Below, one piece after another: positions 1 through 9,189 of a stretch of DNA of 64,000 nucleotides. Each line of letters opens with the position of its first letter. Positions within the stretch are counted from its first letter, which is position 1. This stretch comes from Streptomyces sp. V3I7 (lineage in GTDB: Bacteria > Actinomycetota > Actinomycetes > Streptomycetales > Streptomycetaceae): positions 3,513,001 through 3,577,000 of the forward strand of contig NZ_JAUSZK010000001.1 of the NCBI RefSeq assembly GCF_030817495.1, given 5' to 3'. The notes under the pieces are model-generated. The model was not told where the DNA came from, did no database searches, and saw nothing but the letters and a program-made list of their open reading frames with translations. Made by a program: the position numbers and the translations under genes.

Positions 1-5
1 GAAGA

Positions 6-45
6 GGCGCGCGGAGTCGTCACGATTGTCATGGCTCCGCGCGCC
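6..45. promoter_or_regulatory. Inverted repeat upstream of dcd
   Basis: Perfect 11-bp arms (GGCGCGCGGAG at 6-16, CTCCGCGCGCC at 35-45) are separated by 18 bases and end just before the dcd start. It could be the terminator of a gene lying outside the window or a leader hairpin of dcd. There is no T run. Confidence 0.35.
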
Positions 46-62
46 TTGCGTATCCTCGGGGC

Positions 63-638
63 GTGCTTCTCTCAGACAAGGACATCCGGGCCGAGATCGA
101 CGCCGGCCGGGTACGGATCGACCCCTACGACGAATCCATGGTGCAGCCGTCGAGCATCGACGTCCGGCTGGACCGCTACTTCCGGGTGTTCGAGAATCAC
201 CGGTACCCCCACATCGACCCCTCCGTCGAGCAGACCGACCTGACCCGGCTCGTCGAGCCGGAGGGCGACGAGCCGTTCATCCTGCACCCCGGTGAGTTCG
301 TGCTGGCCTCGACGTACGAGGTCATCACGCTGCCGGACGACCTCGCCTCGCGCCTGGAGGGCAAGAGCTCACTCGGGCGGCTGGGGCTCGTGACCCACTC
401 CACCGCCGGGTTCATCGACCCCGGCTTCTCCGGGCACGTCACGCTGGAGCTCTCCAACCTCGCCACCCTGCCGATCAAGCTGTGGCCCGGCATGAAGATC
501 GGGCAGCTGTGCATGTTCCGGCTCTCCTCGCCGACCGAGCACCCGTACGGCAGCGAGCGGTACGGATCGCGGTACCAGGGACAGCGCGGGCCGACCGCCT
601 CCCGTTCCTACCTCAACTTCCACAGGACCCAGGTGTGA
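63..638 (+). CDS. dcd: dCTP deaminase
   Basis: Deaminates dCTP to supply the dUTP/dUMP precursor for dTMP synthesis; cytosolic homotrimer of the dUTPase fold. At 191 aa it has the family's normal length. Visible motifs are the nucleotide-binding loop [11 protein letters not shown] (residues about 99-109) and [16 protein letters not shown] (about 116-131), which carries the conserved catalytic and base-recognition segment, plus a C-terminal YQGQRGPT tail that closes over the phosphates. Actinobacterial relatives can be bifunctional (dCTP to dUMP); the sequence alone does not settle that here. The start is GTG. The stop overlaps the next gene's GTG (GTGA), so the two are probably translated together. 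Confidence 0.95.
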   Translation: MLLSDKDIRAEIDAGRVRIDPYDESMVQPSSIDVRLDRYFRVFENHRYPHIDPSVEQTDLTRLVEPEGDEPFILHPGEFVLASTYEVITLPDDLASRLEGKSSLGRLGLVTHSTAGFIDPGFSGHVTLELSNLATLPIKLWPGMKIGQLCMFRLSSPTEHPYGSERYGSRYQGQRGPTASRSYLNFHRTQV

Positions 639-1159
639 GCAGCGTGACGGAGACGACGAGCATGGCGGACATACGCGAGAACCTCACCTACGAGCGGTTC
701 GGCACCGCCGTGCGCGAGCTGGCCCAGACCATCGCCGACGACGGCTACGAGCCCGACGTCGTGCTCTCCATCGCCCGCGGTGGCGTCTTCGTGGCGGGCG
801 GCCTCGCCTACGCGCTCGACTGCAAGAACATCCACCTGGTGAACGTCGAGTTCTACACCGGCGTCGGCACCACGCTCGAGATGCCGGTCATGCTCGCGCC
901 GGTCCCCAACCTGATCGACTTCTCCGACAAGAAGGTCCTGATCACCGACGACGTCGCCGACACCGGCAAGACGCTCAAGCTGGTGCGCGACTTCTGCCTC
1001 GACACCGTCGCCGAGGTGCGCTCCGCCGTGGTCTACGAGAAGTCCCACTCCCTCGTGAAGTGCGAGTACGTGTGGAAGCGGACCGACGACTGGATCAACT
1101 TCCCGTGGAGCGTCGAACCGCCGGTGGTCAAGCGGGCCGGGCAGGTTCTGGACGCGTAG
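635..1159 (+). CDS. Phosphoribosyltransferase family protein
   Basis: Type I phosphoribosyltransferase fold. The PRPP-binding signature [17 protein letters not shown] is clear near the middle of the protein. The upstream [18 protein letters not shown] segment resembles the PPi loop of xanthine/hypoxanthine-type enzymes, so purine salvage is the likeliest role, but the base specificity cannot be read from the sequence. I chose the GTG at 635 because it overlaps the dcd stop (GTGA). An internal ATG at 662 (MADIREN) gives a 165-residue form that matches the conserved core equally well. Pairing with dcd fits a nucleotide-salvage unit. Confidence 0.85.
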   Translation: MSSVTETTSMADIRENLTYERFGTAVRELAQTIADDGYEPDVVLSIARGGVFVAGGLAYALDCKNIHLVNVEFYTGVGTTLEMPVMLAPVPNLIDFSDKKVLITDDVADTGKTLKLVRDFCLDTVAEVRSAVVYEKSHSLVKCEYVWKRTDDWINFPWSVEPPVVKRAGQVLDA

Positions 1160-1166
1160 CGGAGGG

Positions 1167-2024
1167 CTACGAGTACACGACCGGCAGCTGAAATCCCTTC
1201 GTGCCGGGGCCGGCGATGCCGGGCCCCGGTGCGCCATGCTCCTTCACCGAGACGGACACCTGGTACTTCTCGCCGTGGTCCAGGGGCTTGCCGACCTTGA
1301 ATTCCCTCCACTGCTGCCCGGTGCCGGGGGTGGGTGAGGCTGTCACGTTGAGCGCCGCCATGCCGTTCTGGACCGACGCGCCCGGGTAGACGACGGTCGT
1401 GCCCGTGGCGTCCTCCAGCCACACATAGACGTCGACCATGGCCGAGCCCGACGTCGTGCGCCACTCGGCGATCATGTACAGCGCGCCGTCGTCGCCGATC
1501 CGCATGCACGGCTTGACCTGGACTCGGCTGAACCCTGCGTCGTGCCACGACGTACAGGACGTCGCCGGGTTGCGCAGGGGCCCGGACGGAGACGTGGACG
1601 GTGTCGTCGCCGCCGGAGCAGGCTGCTCACCGCGTGGTGCCGTCGGCGCCGGGCTCGGAGAGGCCTTGCTGGTCGGCTTGGCGGTGGTGCTCGGTGTCGG
1701 GGAGGGCGACAAGGAGCCCTGCGTCTTCGCGTCGCTCGCGGGCGCCGCGTCCGCCGCTGTGTGCCGTTCCCACAGGTCGGCTCCTGCGACCGCGCCGAGT
1801 GCCAGGATCGTTGCTCCGGCCAGCGACCAGGCGATGCCCGACCTGAGTGAGCGGCGCGGTGCGTAGTGGTGGTGCTCGTTGATCGTCTGGTCGCGGCCGG
1901 TCTGGTACGCCCGTGCCTGCTCCGTCGGGGTCGCGGAGAAGGACTGCCTGGAGGGCTCGGAGGCCGGGGCGGGCTTGGCGGTCTTGGCGGGCCGGTCCGG
2001 CGTAGGGGTCGTCTGTTCGGTCAT
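1167..2024 (-). CDS. Membrane-anchored protein with YQTGRDQTIN motif
   Basis: A 285-residue protein of unknown function. Residues 1-35 are disordered and Pro/Ala rich. Residues 37-49 read ARAYQTGRDQTIN and are followed by a His run. One membrane helix lies at about 63-83, then a Ser/Thr/Pro-rich linker (about 95-150) and a C-terminal extracytoplasmic domain containing two Cys (CTSWHDAG and KPCMRIG), which could form a disulfide. The ATG overlaps the stop of the upstream gene (ATGA), and that gene ends with the same YQ...QTIN peptide. The pair therefore looks like one two-component unit. I do not recognise a named family for the C-terminal domain. Confidence 0.75.
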   Translation of the reverse strand: MTEQTTPTPDRPAKTAKPAPASEPSRQSFSATPTEQARAYQTGRDQTINEHHHYAPRRSLRSGIAWSLAGATILALGAVAGADLWERHTAADAAPASDAKTQGSLSPSPTPSTTAKPTSKASPSPAPTAPRGEQPAPAATTPSTSPSGPLRNPATSCTSWHDAGFSRVQVKPCMRIGDDGALYMIAEWRTTSGSAMVDVYVWLEDATGTTVVYPGASVQNGMAALNVTASPTPGTGQQWREFKVGKPLDHGEKYQVSVSVKEHGAPGPGIAGPGTKGFQLPVVYS

Positions 2025-2434
2025 GGGTGGTTGATCGTCTGGTTCCCGGCGGACTGGTAGACGCGTGCATGCCCGGACGGCGCGGCGTTGAACACCATGG
2101 AGCCGCTCTGGGGCGGGACGGGCAGCGCCGGGGTGAGGTCCTCGGCCAGCACCCGTCGGAGATCCTCGGCGAGGTCGGGACGCGTGACGAGCAGGCGACG
2201 GAAGCGCAGGCGCCACTCGTCGGCGGAGTCCTCCGCGATCTCGTCCTCCGGGGCGCGGAGGAGCAGCGCGCGGGTCTCCGCGAGCTCCGCCTCCACAGTG
2301 GCGGCCCGCTCCGGGTGAGCGCGCCGCCAGAGGGAGCCGACCGAGGACTGGGCCCGCTGCCACAGATCGGTGGTGAGGGCGGCTACCAGCGCGCTTCCGG
2401 CAGACGAGGCGAGGGCCATCAACTCGGCGTCCAC
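2021..2434 (-). CDS. Soluble protein with C-terminal YQSAGNQTIN motif
   Basis: A 137-residue protein of unknown function, mostly charged alpha-helical sequence, ending in ARVYQSAGNQTINHP. The GTG start at 2434 is preceded at a good distance by a strong ribosome-binding site (GAAGGAGGGG on the minus strand), so the longer frame reaching 2623 is not needed. The first residues (VDAELMALASSAGSALVAALTTD) are typical of the N-terminus of small Streptomyces proteins placed beside effector or conflict genes; that likeness is from memory and not proven. It is translationally coupled to the membrane protein downstream, which repeats the C-terminal motif near its N-terminus. Confidence 0.75.
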   Translation of the reverse strand: MDAELMALASSAGSALVAALTTDLWQRAQSSVGSLWRRAHPERAATVEAELAETRALLLRAPEDEIAEDSADEWRLRFRRLLVTRPDLAEDLRRVLAEDLTPALPVPPQSGSMVFNAAPSGHARVYQSAGNQTINHP

Positions 2435-2659
2435 TGCCCCTCCTTCATCGAGGCTCTCGTAAGCAGGGCGGCGCCATCCTAGGGCATCAACTGCGCTATC
2501 AGGCACGCTAGTTGGGAGGACGCGTGGGGATGTCGCGCAGGCGCGCATATCAGGTGATCGGTGGGGGAAAGGCCTTTCCGGCACCATCCACGAGCGGTGC
2601 GGGCCGATGGCCCGGGCGTCCATGGCTGTGACGCCTGCTACGACAGCTGAGGGGGAGCT

Positions 2660-3358
2660 ATGGCGGACGGGAACGGTGGCCCCTTATCGGACAGACAGCC
2701 CATGCGGCCGGGGTCCGGGGAAGCCGATGCGGACGGCGCACCGTCGGGCGGCCGGTTGTCGCGAGCGGGCGGTTGGGTGCGTCGGCACGGGCCCCAGACT
2801 CTGATCGGTTCCCTGATCGTCACGGTGGTCGGCGCGGTCGTCTCGGTCGTGCTCACCTCGATGGTCAGCGACGGCGGTGACGACCACGGCATCAAGGGCG
2901 GCCTGAGTGTGTCGGCGTCGGCAGGGCGTGCCGGGAGCGGCTCGGCCACGCCCTCCTGCTCGGGGCAAGGGTGCGACGGGCTCGATCCCAAGAGCACGAG
3001 ATGCGCGGACGACGCCCAGACCATTGCGAAGGACTGGGCGGGCACCATGTACCTCGAGATCCGCTTCAGCCCCAGGTGCCGCACGGTGTGGGCCAAGCTG
3101 ACCGGGGCGGAGGTCGACGACACGGTGGAGATACGGACGTCGCCGAACCGTCGGCAGGCCGCGAAGGTGCACACCGGGCATACGAACTACACGCCCATGC
3201 TGGCGGCCGGCGGTGCCGGTGCGGAGGACGCGCAGGACTTCACCGCCCAGGCGAGCGCCGTCGCGGTCAACCCCATGAAACGCGCCGTCGAGCACGGGTA
3301 CGTGATGACGATCGGGGCCGGTGCCACGGACCTTCCGTCCGCGACGCCGACCCCGTGA
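2660..3358 (+). CDS. DUF2690 domain membrane protein
   Basis: A 232-residue protein with a short cytoplasmic N-terminus, one membrane helix at about 46-70 (TLIGSLIVTVVGAVVSVVLTS) and an outer domain matching the DUF2690 pattern: paired cysteines in SCSGQGCDGLDP, then C-x-DDA-x-T and a MYLEIRFSPRCRTVWAKL segment. The function of DUF2690 is unknown; in Streptomyces it usually forms the outer part of single-pass proteins or sits behind an HTH. It is divergent from the preceding pair, with a 225-bp gap carrying the promoters of both. Confidence 0.85.
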   Translation: MADGNGGPLSDRQPMRPGSGEADADGAPSGGRLSRAGGWVRRHGPQTLIGSLIVTVVGAVVSVVLTSMVSDGGDDHGIKGGLSVSASAGRAGSGSATPSCSGQGCDGLDPKSTRCADDAQTIAKDWAGTMYLEIRFSPRCRTVWAKLTGAEVDDTVEIRTSPNRRQAAKVHTGHTNYTPMLAAGGAGAEDAQDFTAQASAVAVNPMKRAVEHGYVMTIGAGATDLPSATPTP

Positions 3359-3378
3359 GTCTCAGAGCTCGTACGAAC

Positions 3379-4311
3379 TCAGACCGTGCCCAGCTTCACC
3401 AGCGACAGCAGTGCGATCAGCTGGATCGCCGAGGCGCCCAGGGCCTTCGGCCACGGCAGGTCGTGCGAGCGGCTGACCATCATCGTGAGCAGCGCGCCGC
3501 CGGCGACCCAGGTCACCCAGCCGAGGACCTGGACGAAGCTGGCGTCGCCGCCCGCGAACATCGCGACGAACAGGCGCGGGGCGTCCGTGATCGACATGAT
3601 CAGCATGGACAGGCCGACCGTGGGCTGCCAGGCGCCGTCGCCGCCCAGCTGGCGGGCGAGGGTGTTGGTGACCACGCCCAGGATGAAGGCGCTGAGGACG
3701 ATGAGCACGGCGCTGATCAGCACGATCGGGATCGCGTTGGTGAGCGTGGCGCCTATCACGTCCTCGCGGGCCCCGTCGAAGCCGAAGACCGCGAGGACGC
3801 CGTAGAGGAACGTCACGATGAGGGCCGGGCCCCACATCGTGTAGTCGCGCATCACGAGGAACGTGTGGGTGGGCTCCAGCACGATGCCGCGCAGCAGCTG
3901 CTTCCAGTGCAGGCGCGGGCCGATCGGGCCGGACGGGGCCGGGGGCCCGGCGTACGGGCCTGCCTGCGGGTACCCGTCGGCGTCGACCGCGAACGCCTGG
4001 GTGTGACCCGGGTTGTTGGCCGCGTACGGGTCGGGGCCGCCCTGGGCCGGGCGGCCGGCGGTGCCCCGCGGGTCGTCGCCGGAGCCGTCGCCGAAGTACT
4101 CCGGCTCGCCACCGCCGCCCTGCGTCCACTGCCGGCCGCCGGGCTGCGGCCGCGCTTGCGGGCGCTGCGGGTACGACGGCTGAGGCGCCGAGGGGTAGCC
4201 GCCGTACGACGACGGTCCCTGCGGAGCCTGCTGCCCGTACGGGGGGTGTTGCGGTCGCGCTTGCGGGGCGCGCTCGTTGCGGCCGCCCCGTCCGTTCCTG
4301 AATCCAGCCAC
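3379..4311 (-). CDS. Yip1-family integral membrane protein
   Basis: A 310-residue protein. Residues 1-140 are low-complexity Pro/Gln/Gly/Tyr sequence; residues 150-310 hold about five membrane helices with the Yip1-type pattern (LEPTHTFLVMRDY just before helix 1, then polytopic sequence). Its cellular role is unknown. The GTG at 4311 is chosen because the coding character starts there; the open frame continues upstream only by chance in GC-rich sequence. It converges on the DUF2690 gene with a 20-bp gap. Confidence 0.8.
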   Translation of the reverse strand: MAGFRNGRGGRNERAPQARPQHPPYGQQAPQGPSSYGGYPSAPQPSYPQRPQARPQPGGRQWTQGGGGEPEYFGDGSGDDPRGTAGRPAQGGPDPYAANNPGHTQAFAVDADGYPQAGPYAGPPAPSGPIGPRLHWKQLLRGIVLEPTHTFLVMRDYTMWGPALIVTFLYGVLAVFGFDGAREDVIGATLTNAIPIVLISAVLIVLSAFILGVVTNTLARQLGGDGAWQPTVGLSMLIMSITDAPRLFVAMFAGGDASFVQVLGWVTWVAGGALLTMMVSRSHDLPWPKALGASAIQLIALLSLVKLGTV

Positions 4312-4513
4312 GTAATCGAACGTACCCGGTCCCGGAGGGTGACGTGCCGGGCACGGCCGTCCGGACCCGGCATTGCGGCCGAGCTGTGACATCCCTTAAG
4401 GGGCGGACGGATCCGCTCTCCGGGGAGTTTCGGGGTGAGGCGCCCCGACCGGGCCGGACCGGACTACGCCGGACCGGGCTCGGCCAGATGAAGCACCTCA
4501 CCCCGTACGGCCG

Positions 4514-5980
4514 TCAGCCCGCCAGTACGTCACCGAAGTACGCGTCGCCCGCCGGACCGCCCAGAGTGGTGGAGCCGAAGGACTTGGAACCGGTGGCCGT
4601 GATGCCGGAGGTGCTGGACTTGAAGACCCAGACCGCGCCGTCGCTCGTGTTCTCGCCCCGGGCGGACGCCACCAGTTCCGCACGGCCGTTGCCGTCCACG
4701 TCCGTGAGCCGCACGGCCGAGCCGAAGAAGTCGTACGACTCCGCGGTGCCGGGGACCCCTGTCGTGCTCTGGGAGAAGGCCTTGGAGCCCGCACCCGTCA
4801 GGCCGGTGGAGGAGCCGCGCAGGACCACGATCGAGCCCGCCTTCGACGCCGAGCCCAGGGACTCCTGCTGGACGCCGATCGCGATGTCGGTGTAGCCGTC
4901 GCCGTTCGTGTCGCCCGCGGACAGGCTCCAGCCGAAGTTGTCGTTCTTCTCGGCCGCGCCCGGCACGCCGGCCGTGTCCTGGGTCCAACGGACGGGGGTG
5001 CGGCTGCTCAGGCCGGTCGCGGCGCCGTACGTCACTGTGATCTGTCCGCCGAGGCCACCGTCCGGCTCGGTCGTCGACTTCTCCATGAAGTTGCCGGTGA
5101 CGATGTCGCCGAAACCGTCCTTGTTGACGTCGCCGATGACCGCTTCGTAGCCGCCCGCGACCTTGCCGCTCGCCTTCATGCCGGTGGCGGAGCCCTTGTA
5201 GAGGACGCTGCGGGTGCGGTAGCCGCCGCTGAACTCCTCCTGGCCCATGACCAGCAGGTCCGTCGTGCCGTCGCCGGTGACGTCGCCCGCGACGAGCTTG
5301 TCGGCGTTGATGCCGGTCTCGTTCATCGTGTCGATGCCGACGAGGTCCGTGGCCGCGCCGCTGCGGGTGAACGGGCCCTTGAAGATGTTCAGTTCGGGGA
5401 AGGCGATGTTCGCCGCGGCGAGGTCGGTGTCGCCGTCGCCGTCGAAGTCACCGGTGGCGACGGACCAGCCGAGTTCGTTGCGGTTCTCCGGGAGGGGAGA
5501 GGAGATGTCGGTGGCGGTCTTGATGCCGCTCGCGCCGCCCCACAGCACGGTCAGTGTGCCCGACTCGTCGGTCGAGCCGATCCGCTCGCCGTGCACGCCG
5601 ACGACGATGTCCGTGTAGCCGTCGCCGTCCAGGTCGCCGGTGGTCATCCGGTCGCCGAAGTAGTCGTGCGACTCCGCGACGCCGGGCACACCGGTGGTGT
5701 CCTGGCTGATGATCTGCCGGTGGGTGGTGTCCAGGCCGGTCGCCGAGCCGTACACGACGGCGATGGCGCCGGCGCCGCTGCGGGTGCCCACCTTGGCGAT
5801 GGGGGCGGAGATGGCGAGGTCGGCGTAGCCGTCGCCGTTGAAGTCGGCCCGCGGGGCGTTCGCCCTGCCCACGGCGGTCGCCGGTGCAGCGGAGAACGTG
5901 AGCAGACCGCCGGTCAGCGCGGCGGCGGTGGCCGTCGCGAGGGCGAGTCGCACGGGGTGGTGCGGGCGGTGCTGGTGCAT
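4514..5980 (-). CDS. Secreted FG-GAP repeat (integrin-like) protein
   Basis: A 488-residue exported protein. The signal peptide is the first 35 or so residues (Arg-containing n-region, hydrophobic ATATAAALTGGLLTF, then AxA). The rest is a beta-propeller of FG-GAP repeats, each with a calcium-binding DxNGDGYxD or DxDGDGxxD loop (for example DFNGDGYAD, DLDGDGYTD, DTNGDGYTD). Such propellers act in adhesion or as scaffolds outside the cell; the ligand is unknown. A good ribosome-binding site (GGGAG) precedes the ATG. It is a close paralogue of the next gene on the same strand, with an almost identical signal peptide. Confidence 0.88.
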   Translation of the reverse strand: MHQHRPHHPVRLALATATAAALTGGLLTFSAAPATAVGRANAPRADFNGDGYADLAISAPIAKVGTRSGAGAIAVVYGSATGLDTTHRQIISQDTTGVPGVAESHDYFGDRMTTGDLDGDGYTDIVVGVHGERIGSTDESGTLTVLWGGASGIKTATDISSPLPENRNELGWSVATGDFDGDGDTDLAAANIAFPELNIFKGPFTRSGAATDLVGIDTMNETGINADKLVAGDVTGDGTTDLLVMGQEEFSGGYRTRSVLYKGSATGMKASGKVAGGYEAVIGDVNKDGFGDIVTGNFMEKSTTEPDGGLGGQITVTYGAATGLSSRTPVRWTQDTAGVPGAAEKNDNFGWSLSAGDTNGDGYTDIAIGVQQESLGSASKAGSIVVLRGSSTGLTGAGSKAFSQSTTGVPGTAESYDFFGSAVRLTDVDGNGRAELVASARGENTSDGAVWVFKSSTSGITATGSKSFGSTTLGGPAGDAYFGDVLAG

Positions 5981-6111
5981 GCGGGAGCTCCCTGCGCACG
6001 TGGAGGATGCCTGGTGGACATTCGTACAGGTGGATGGTGGGGGTGGGGAGGAGAACCGGGCCGGACGGCACGGTGTGGCGTCCGGCCCGGCGTGCCTGAC
6101 GGGGCTGCTGA

Positions 6112-7599
6112 TCAGTCGGCGAAGTTGGCGCCGAACATCGGCGTGCCCGTCGTCGAGACGCCCGAGGCGCTCGGGGTGATCGAGCGGGAGCCGGTCGTCG
6201 TGATCTTCGTGCCGCTGGACGGGAGGTAGGTCACGGCGCCGTTGCCCGCGTTCTCCACGGAGCCGACGACCAGGTCGGCCTTGCCGTCGCCGGTGACGTC
6301 GTCGAGCTTGACGTCCACGCCGAACATGTCGTCCGTCTCGTCGCCGCCGGGCACGCCCGCGGTGGACTGGGCGAAGAACTGGGCGCCGGAGTCGGTGTTC
6401 AGGCCGTCCGCCGTGCCGTAGAGGACGGTGACCGCGCCGGTGTCCACGGCGCTGCCGAGGTTCTCGCCGGCCGCGGCGACCGCGAGGTCGAGGAAGCCGT
6501 CGCCGTTGATGTCGCCGAGGTCGAGCTCGTAGCCGAAGGAGTCGTTGTTCTCGGCGGTGCCGGGGACGTTGCCCGTGTCCTGGGTGATGCCGGTGGCGCT
6601 GGAGGTCTGGGGGCCGCTGTCGGAGCCGTACGTCACCCAGACCTTGCCGCCCTTGCCGGAGTCCGGGATCGGCGTGCCGTCCTCCGTGGTGGTGTTCCAC
6701 TCGGCGCCGCTGACGATGTCGCCGTAACCGTCGGCGTCGATGTCACCGATCGCGGTGATCACGCCGGCCTTGAGGACCTTCGCCCCGGACATCGTCAGAC
6801 CGCCGGTGCTGCCGGGGATGAAGTAGTTGCGGTTCCAGCCGTCCTGGGTGTCCGTCTCGAAGCCGTCGACCACCAGGTCGGTCCCCGGGCCGCCGTCGAC
6901 GTTGCCGGCGGTCAGGTTGAGCGGGCCGATGCCGTCGCCCTGGATCGGGGGCTTGACGGTGTAGCGGCCACCGGGGGTGCCGGAGGAGTTGAAGCCGCCC
7001 TTGTAGACGTAGATGGTGGGGGCGGAGCTGCCGACGGCCAGGTCGGCCTTGCCGTCGCCGTCGAAGTCGCCGGCGGCGAGGGTGCGGCCCCACGCGTCGT
7101 GGCCGCTGGGTGCCGGGTCGGCGACGGTGACGCCCTTGCCGGTGATGCCCGAGGCGGAGCCCCACAGGATGGCGACGGTGCCGCCGTCGGCGTCGCTGCC
7201 GACGTCCTCGCCGGGGGCGCTGACCGCGACGTCGTCGTAGCCGTCGCCGTTGAAGTCGGCGTACGCCGTGTCCGAGCCGAAGGCGTCGCCGCTCTCCGCG
7301 CCGCCGGGGACGCCGGCGGTGTCCTGGCTGATCACGGAGCGCTTGGCGGACGACACACCGGTGGCGGTGCCGTACAGGACGACCAGCTGGCCGGCGGTCT
7401 TCTTGCCGCTGACGTAGGCGCCGGAGGCCGAGAACGCCACGTCGCCGACGCCGTCGCCGTTGAAGTCGGCCCGCGGGACCTTCGTGGAGTCGGCGGCGGT
7501 CGCCGTGACGGCCGAGAACGTGAGCAGACCGCCGGTCAGTGCGACGGCGGTGGCCGCCGCGAGCGCGAGGCGCACGGGGCGGGGGGCGTGCATGTGCAT
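6112..7599 (-). CDS. Secreted FG-GAP repeat protein, paralogue
   Basis: A 495-residue exported protein with the same layout as its neighbour: signal peptide MHMHAPRPVRLALAAATAVA..., then about seven FG-GAP/calcium-loop repeats (DFNGDGVGD, DFNGDGYDD, DFDGDGKAD, DINGDGFLD). The matching signal peptides, repeat order and orientation indicate tandem duplication followed by divergence. The first of two possible ATGs is used because AGGAG lies seven bases upstream of it. A 131-bp gap separates it from its paralogue downstream, so each may have its own promoter. Confidence 0.88.
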   Translation of the reverse strand: MHMHAPRPVRLALAAATAVALTGGLLTFSAVTATAADSTKVPRADFNGDGVGDVAFSASGAYVSGKKTAGQLVVLYGTATGVSSAKRSVISQDTAGVPGGAESGDAFGSDTAYADFNGDGYDDVAVSAPGEDVGSDADGGTVAILWGSASGITGKGVTVADPAPSGHDAWGRTLAAGDFDGDGKADLAVGSSAPTIYVYKGGFNSSGTPGGRYTVKPPIQGDGIGPLNLTAGNVDGGPGTDLVVDGFETDTQDGWNRNYFIPGSTGGLTMSGAKVLKAGVITAIGDIDADGYGDIVSGAEWNTTTEDGTPIPDSGKGGKVWVTYGSDSGPQTSSATGITQDTGNVPGTAENNDSFGYELDLGDINGDGFLDLAVAAAGENLGSAVDTGAVTVLYGTADGLNTDSGAQFFAQSTAGVPGGDETDDMFGVDVKLDDVTGDGKADLVVGSVENAGNGAVTYLPSSGTKITTTGSRSITPSASGVSTTGTPMFGANFAD

Positions 7600-7774
7600 G
7601 CGAGTTCTCCTGCGGCAGGCGGGGGTGCCTGGCTGACACCCCCTGCGATAGAGGGGGACCGTCCGCGTTCACCCGGTGTTGGCCGGGGGTTGGCGGTGCG
7701 GTCGGCGATCAGGAGACCCGCGATGGGAGGTAAGGGTTGTACGTGAGTTGGGTGAAGTGCCGGGAGGTGTGGTG

Positions 7775-8167
7775 TCAGTGACCATCGGCGCCGAGTTCGC
7801 ACCAGACGTACTTGCCGTTCCCCCGGGCCCCGTTGACCTGGAACCAGCCCCAGTCGTCCGCGTACGCGTGGACGAGCCGTAAACCGTGTCCGTTCTCGCC
7901 TTCGCCAGGCGGCAATCGGGTCGGCGGAGCGGGGTCCGTGTCCCAGGCGCCGAGCCGCAACGACGACCCGGACCCGCGCAGCTTCAGCGCGGCGGGTCCC
8001 GCGGTGTGCCGGATCGCGTTGCCGAGCAGCTCCGAGGCGAGAAGCTGTGCGGGGTCGACGAGGGTGGGGAGTTGGTGGGACGTGAGGATGTCGGCGAGCG
8101 CGCGACGGCAGATGCCCACGGCCCGGGGGTCGTGGGGGACGTAGAGGGTGTACTCCCAGGTGGACAT
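7775..8167 (-). CDS. ATP-binding protein, anti-sigma-like histidine kinase fold
   Basis: A 130-residue protein with a GHKL (HATPase_c) fold: N-box SELLGNAIRHT, G1-like AWDTDP and G2-like GHGLRLVHAYADDWG. Such small Streptomyces ATPases, related to anti-sigma factors of the SpoIIAB/RsbW type, are typically encoded beside XRE and DUF397 genes, as here (divergent from 8347). Probable role: a regulatory partner, possibly binding the XRE protein or a sigma factor; this is family-level inference. Confidence 0.82.
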   Translation of the reverse strand: MSTWEYTLYVPHDPRAVGICRRALADILTSHQLPTLVDPAQLLASELLGNAIRHTAGPAALKLRGSGSSLRLGAWDTDPAPPTRLPPGEGENGHGLRLVHAYADDWGWFQVNGARGNGKYVWCELGADGH

Positions 8168-8346
8168 GGTGCTCCAGGTCGAGTGTGAGGGGCGGTGGCT
8201 TTGTCGCGGCCGTCCGGACAGGGCGGGGCGATGCAGTTCCGCTCCGGGGAGTGGCTGCTTCGTCACGTACAGTAGGGGTACATCTGTATCCCAGGCAAGC
8301 GGCATTGGGATAATGGAGACCTCAACTGGCCCGAGAGTGGGGGAAC

Positions 8347-9189
8347 ATGCCCGCAAGGAGTGTCATCACCGCACGTCAGGAGCGGCTTGGCGTGGAGCTG
8401 CGCAAACTCCGCGAGCGGGCCGGGCTGTCGGGTCGTGAGGCGGCGCGAGCGCTGGGTATCGCCGAGACCAAACTCTCCAGTACCGAGGTCGGGCGGGTCG
8501 GAGTCAGTGCGGAGCGCGTCCGGCACCTCGCGAGTGCGTATGCATGTGATGACGCCGAACTGGTCGACGTTCTGGTGGCCATGGCGACGGAGCGGGCGCG
8601 CGGCTGGTGGGAGGAGTACCGGGAGCGTGTACCGACCGGATATTTGGATCTTGCCGAACTGGAATGCCACGCCGTTGAGTTGAGGACCTTCCAGTGCATG
8701 CACATTCCCGCGCTGCTGCAGACCGAGGAGCAGATCCGGGCCATCTTCACGTCCACCGTGCCGAAGCTGACCGAGGAGGAGATCGAGGTCCGGACCCGGT
8801 TCCGGCTACGGCGGCAGGAGGTCCTCGGCGCGGTCGGTTATACGGCGGTGGTTCATGAGGCCGCACTCCGGATCCGAGCGGTCGACGCGAGGGCCACACG
8901 AAGGCAGTTGCTGCACATCCTGAAGCAGTCCGAGCGGCCTCAAGTCGCCGTGCACGTCGTCCCGTTCGGCGTGGACGGCTTCGCTGGGGTCGACATCCCG
9001 CTGGTCTACGTGAGCGGCCCTGTGCCGCAGTTGGACACGGTGCTGGCCGACAACCAGCATGGTGGAGCCTTCTTGGACGCTGAAGCGCAGCTCAGCAGGT
9101 ACCGGGAGGTGCTCCGGATGCTGGAGGGCTTCGCGTTGGGGGCCGTAGAGTCGAGGGACTTCATCCACCACCTCGTACGGCAGCTGTGA
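8347..9189 (+). CDS. XRE-family regulator with DUF5753 (WhiJ-like)
   Basis: A 280-residue protein. The N-terminal helix-turn-helix (residues about 11-70, LRKLRERAGLSGREAARALGIAETKLSSTEVGR) is followed by a DUF5753 domain (RGWWEEYRERVPTGYLDLAELE... to the C-terminus), the architecture of the WhiJ-type regulators that control development and antibiotic genes in Streptomyces. Its stop overlaps the start of a DUF397 gene (GTGA) and a GHKL ATPase gene lies divergently upstream. This is the full three-gene module seen many times per Streptomyces genome. DUF5753 is thought to sense a ligand or partner. Confidence 0.88.
   Translation: MPARSVITARQERLGVELRKLRERAGLSGREAARALGIAETKLSSTEVGRVGVSAERVRHLASAYACDDAELVDVLVAMATERARGWWEEYRERVPTGYLDLAELECHAVELRTFQCMHIPALLQTEEQIRAIFTSTVPKLTEEEIEVRTRFRLRRQEVLGAVGYTAVVHEAALRIRAVDARATRRQLLHILKQSERPQVAVHVVPFGVDGFAGVDIPLVYVSGPVPQLDTVLADNQHGGAFLDAEAQLSRYREVLRMLEGFALGAVESRDFIHHLVRQL

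Noticed and set aside
1..62. End of a tRNA upstream of dcd
   Set aside because: The inverted repeat here does not form a cloverleaf and no CCA-type acceptor end is visible.
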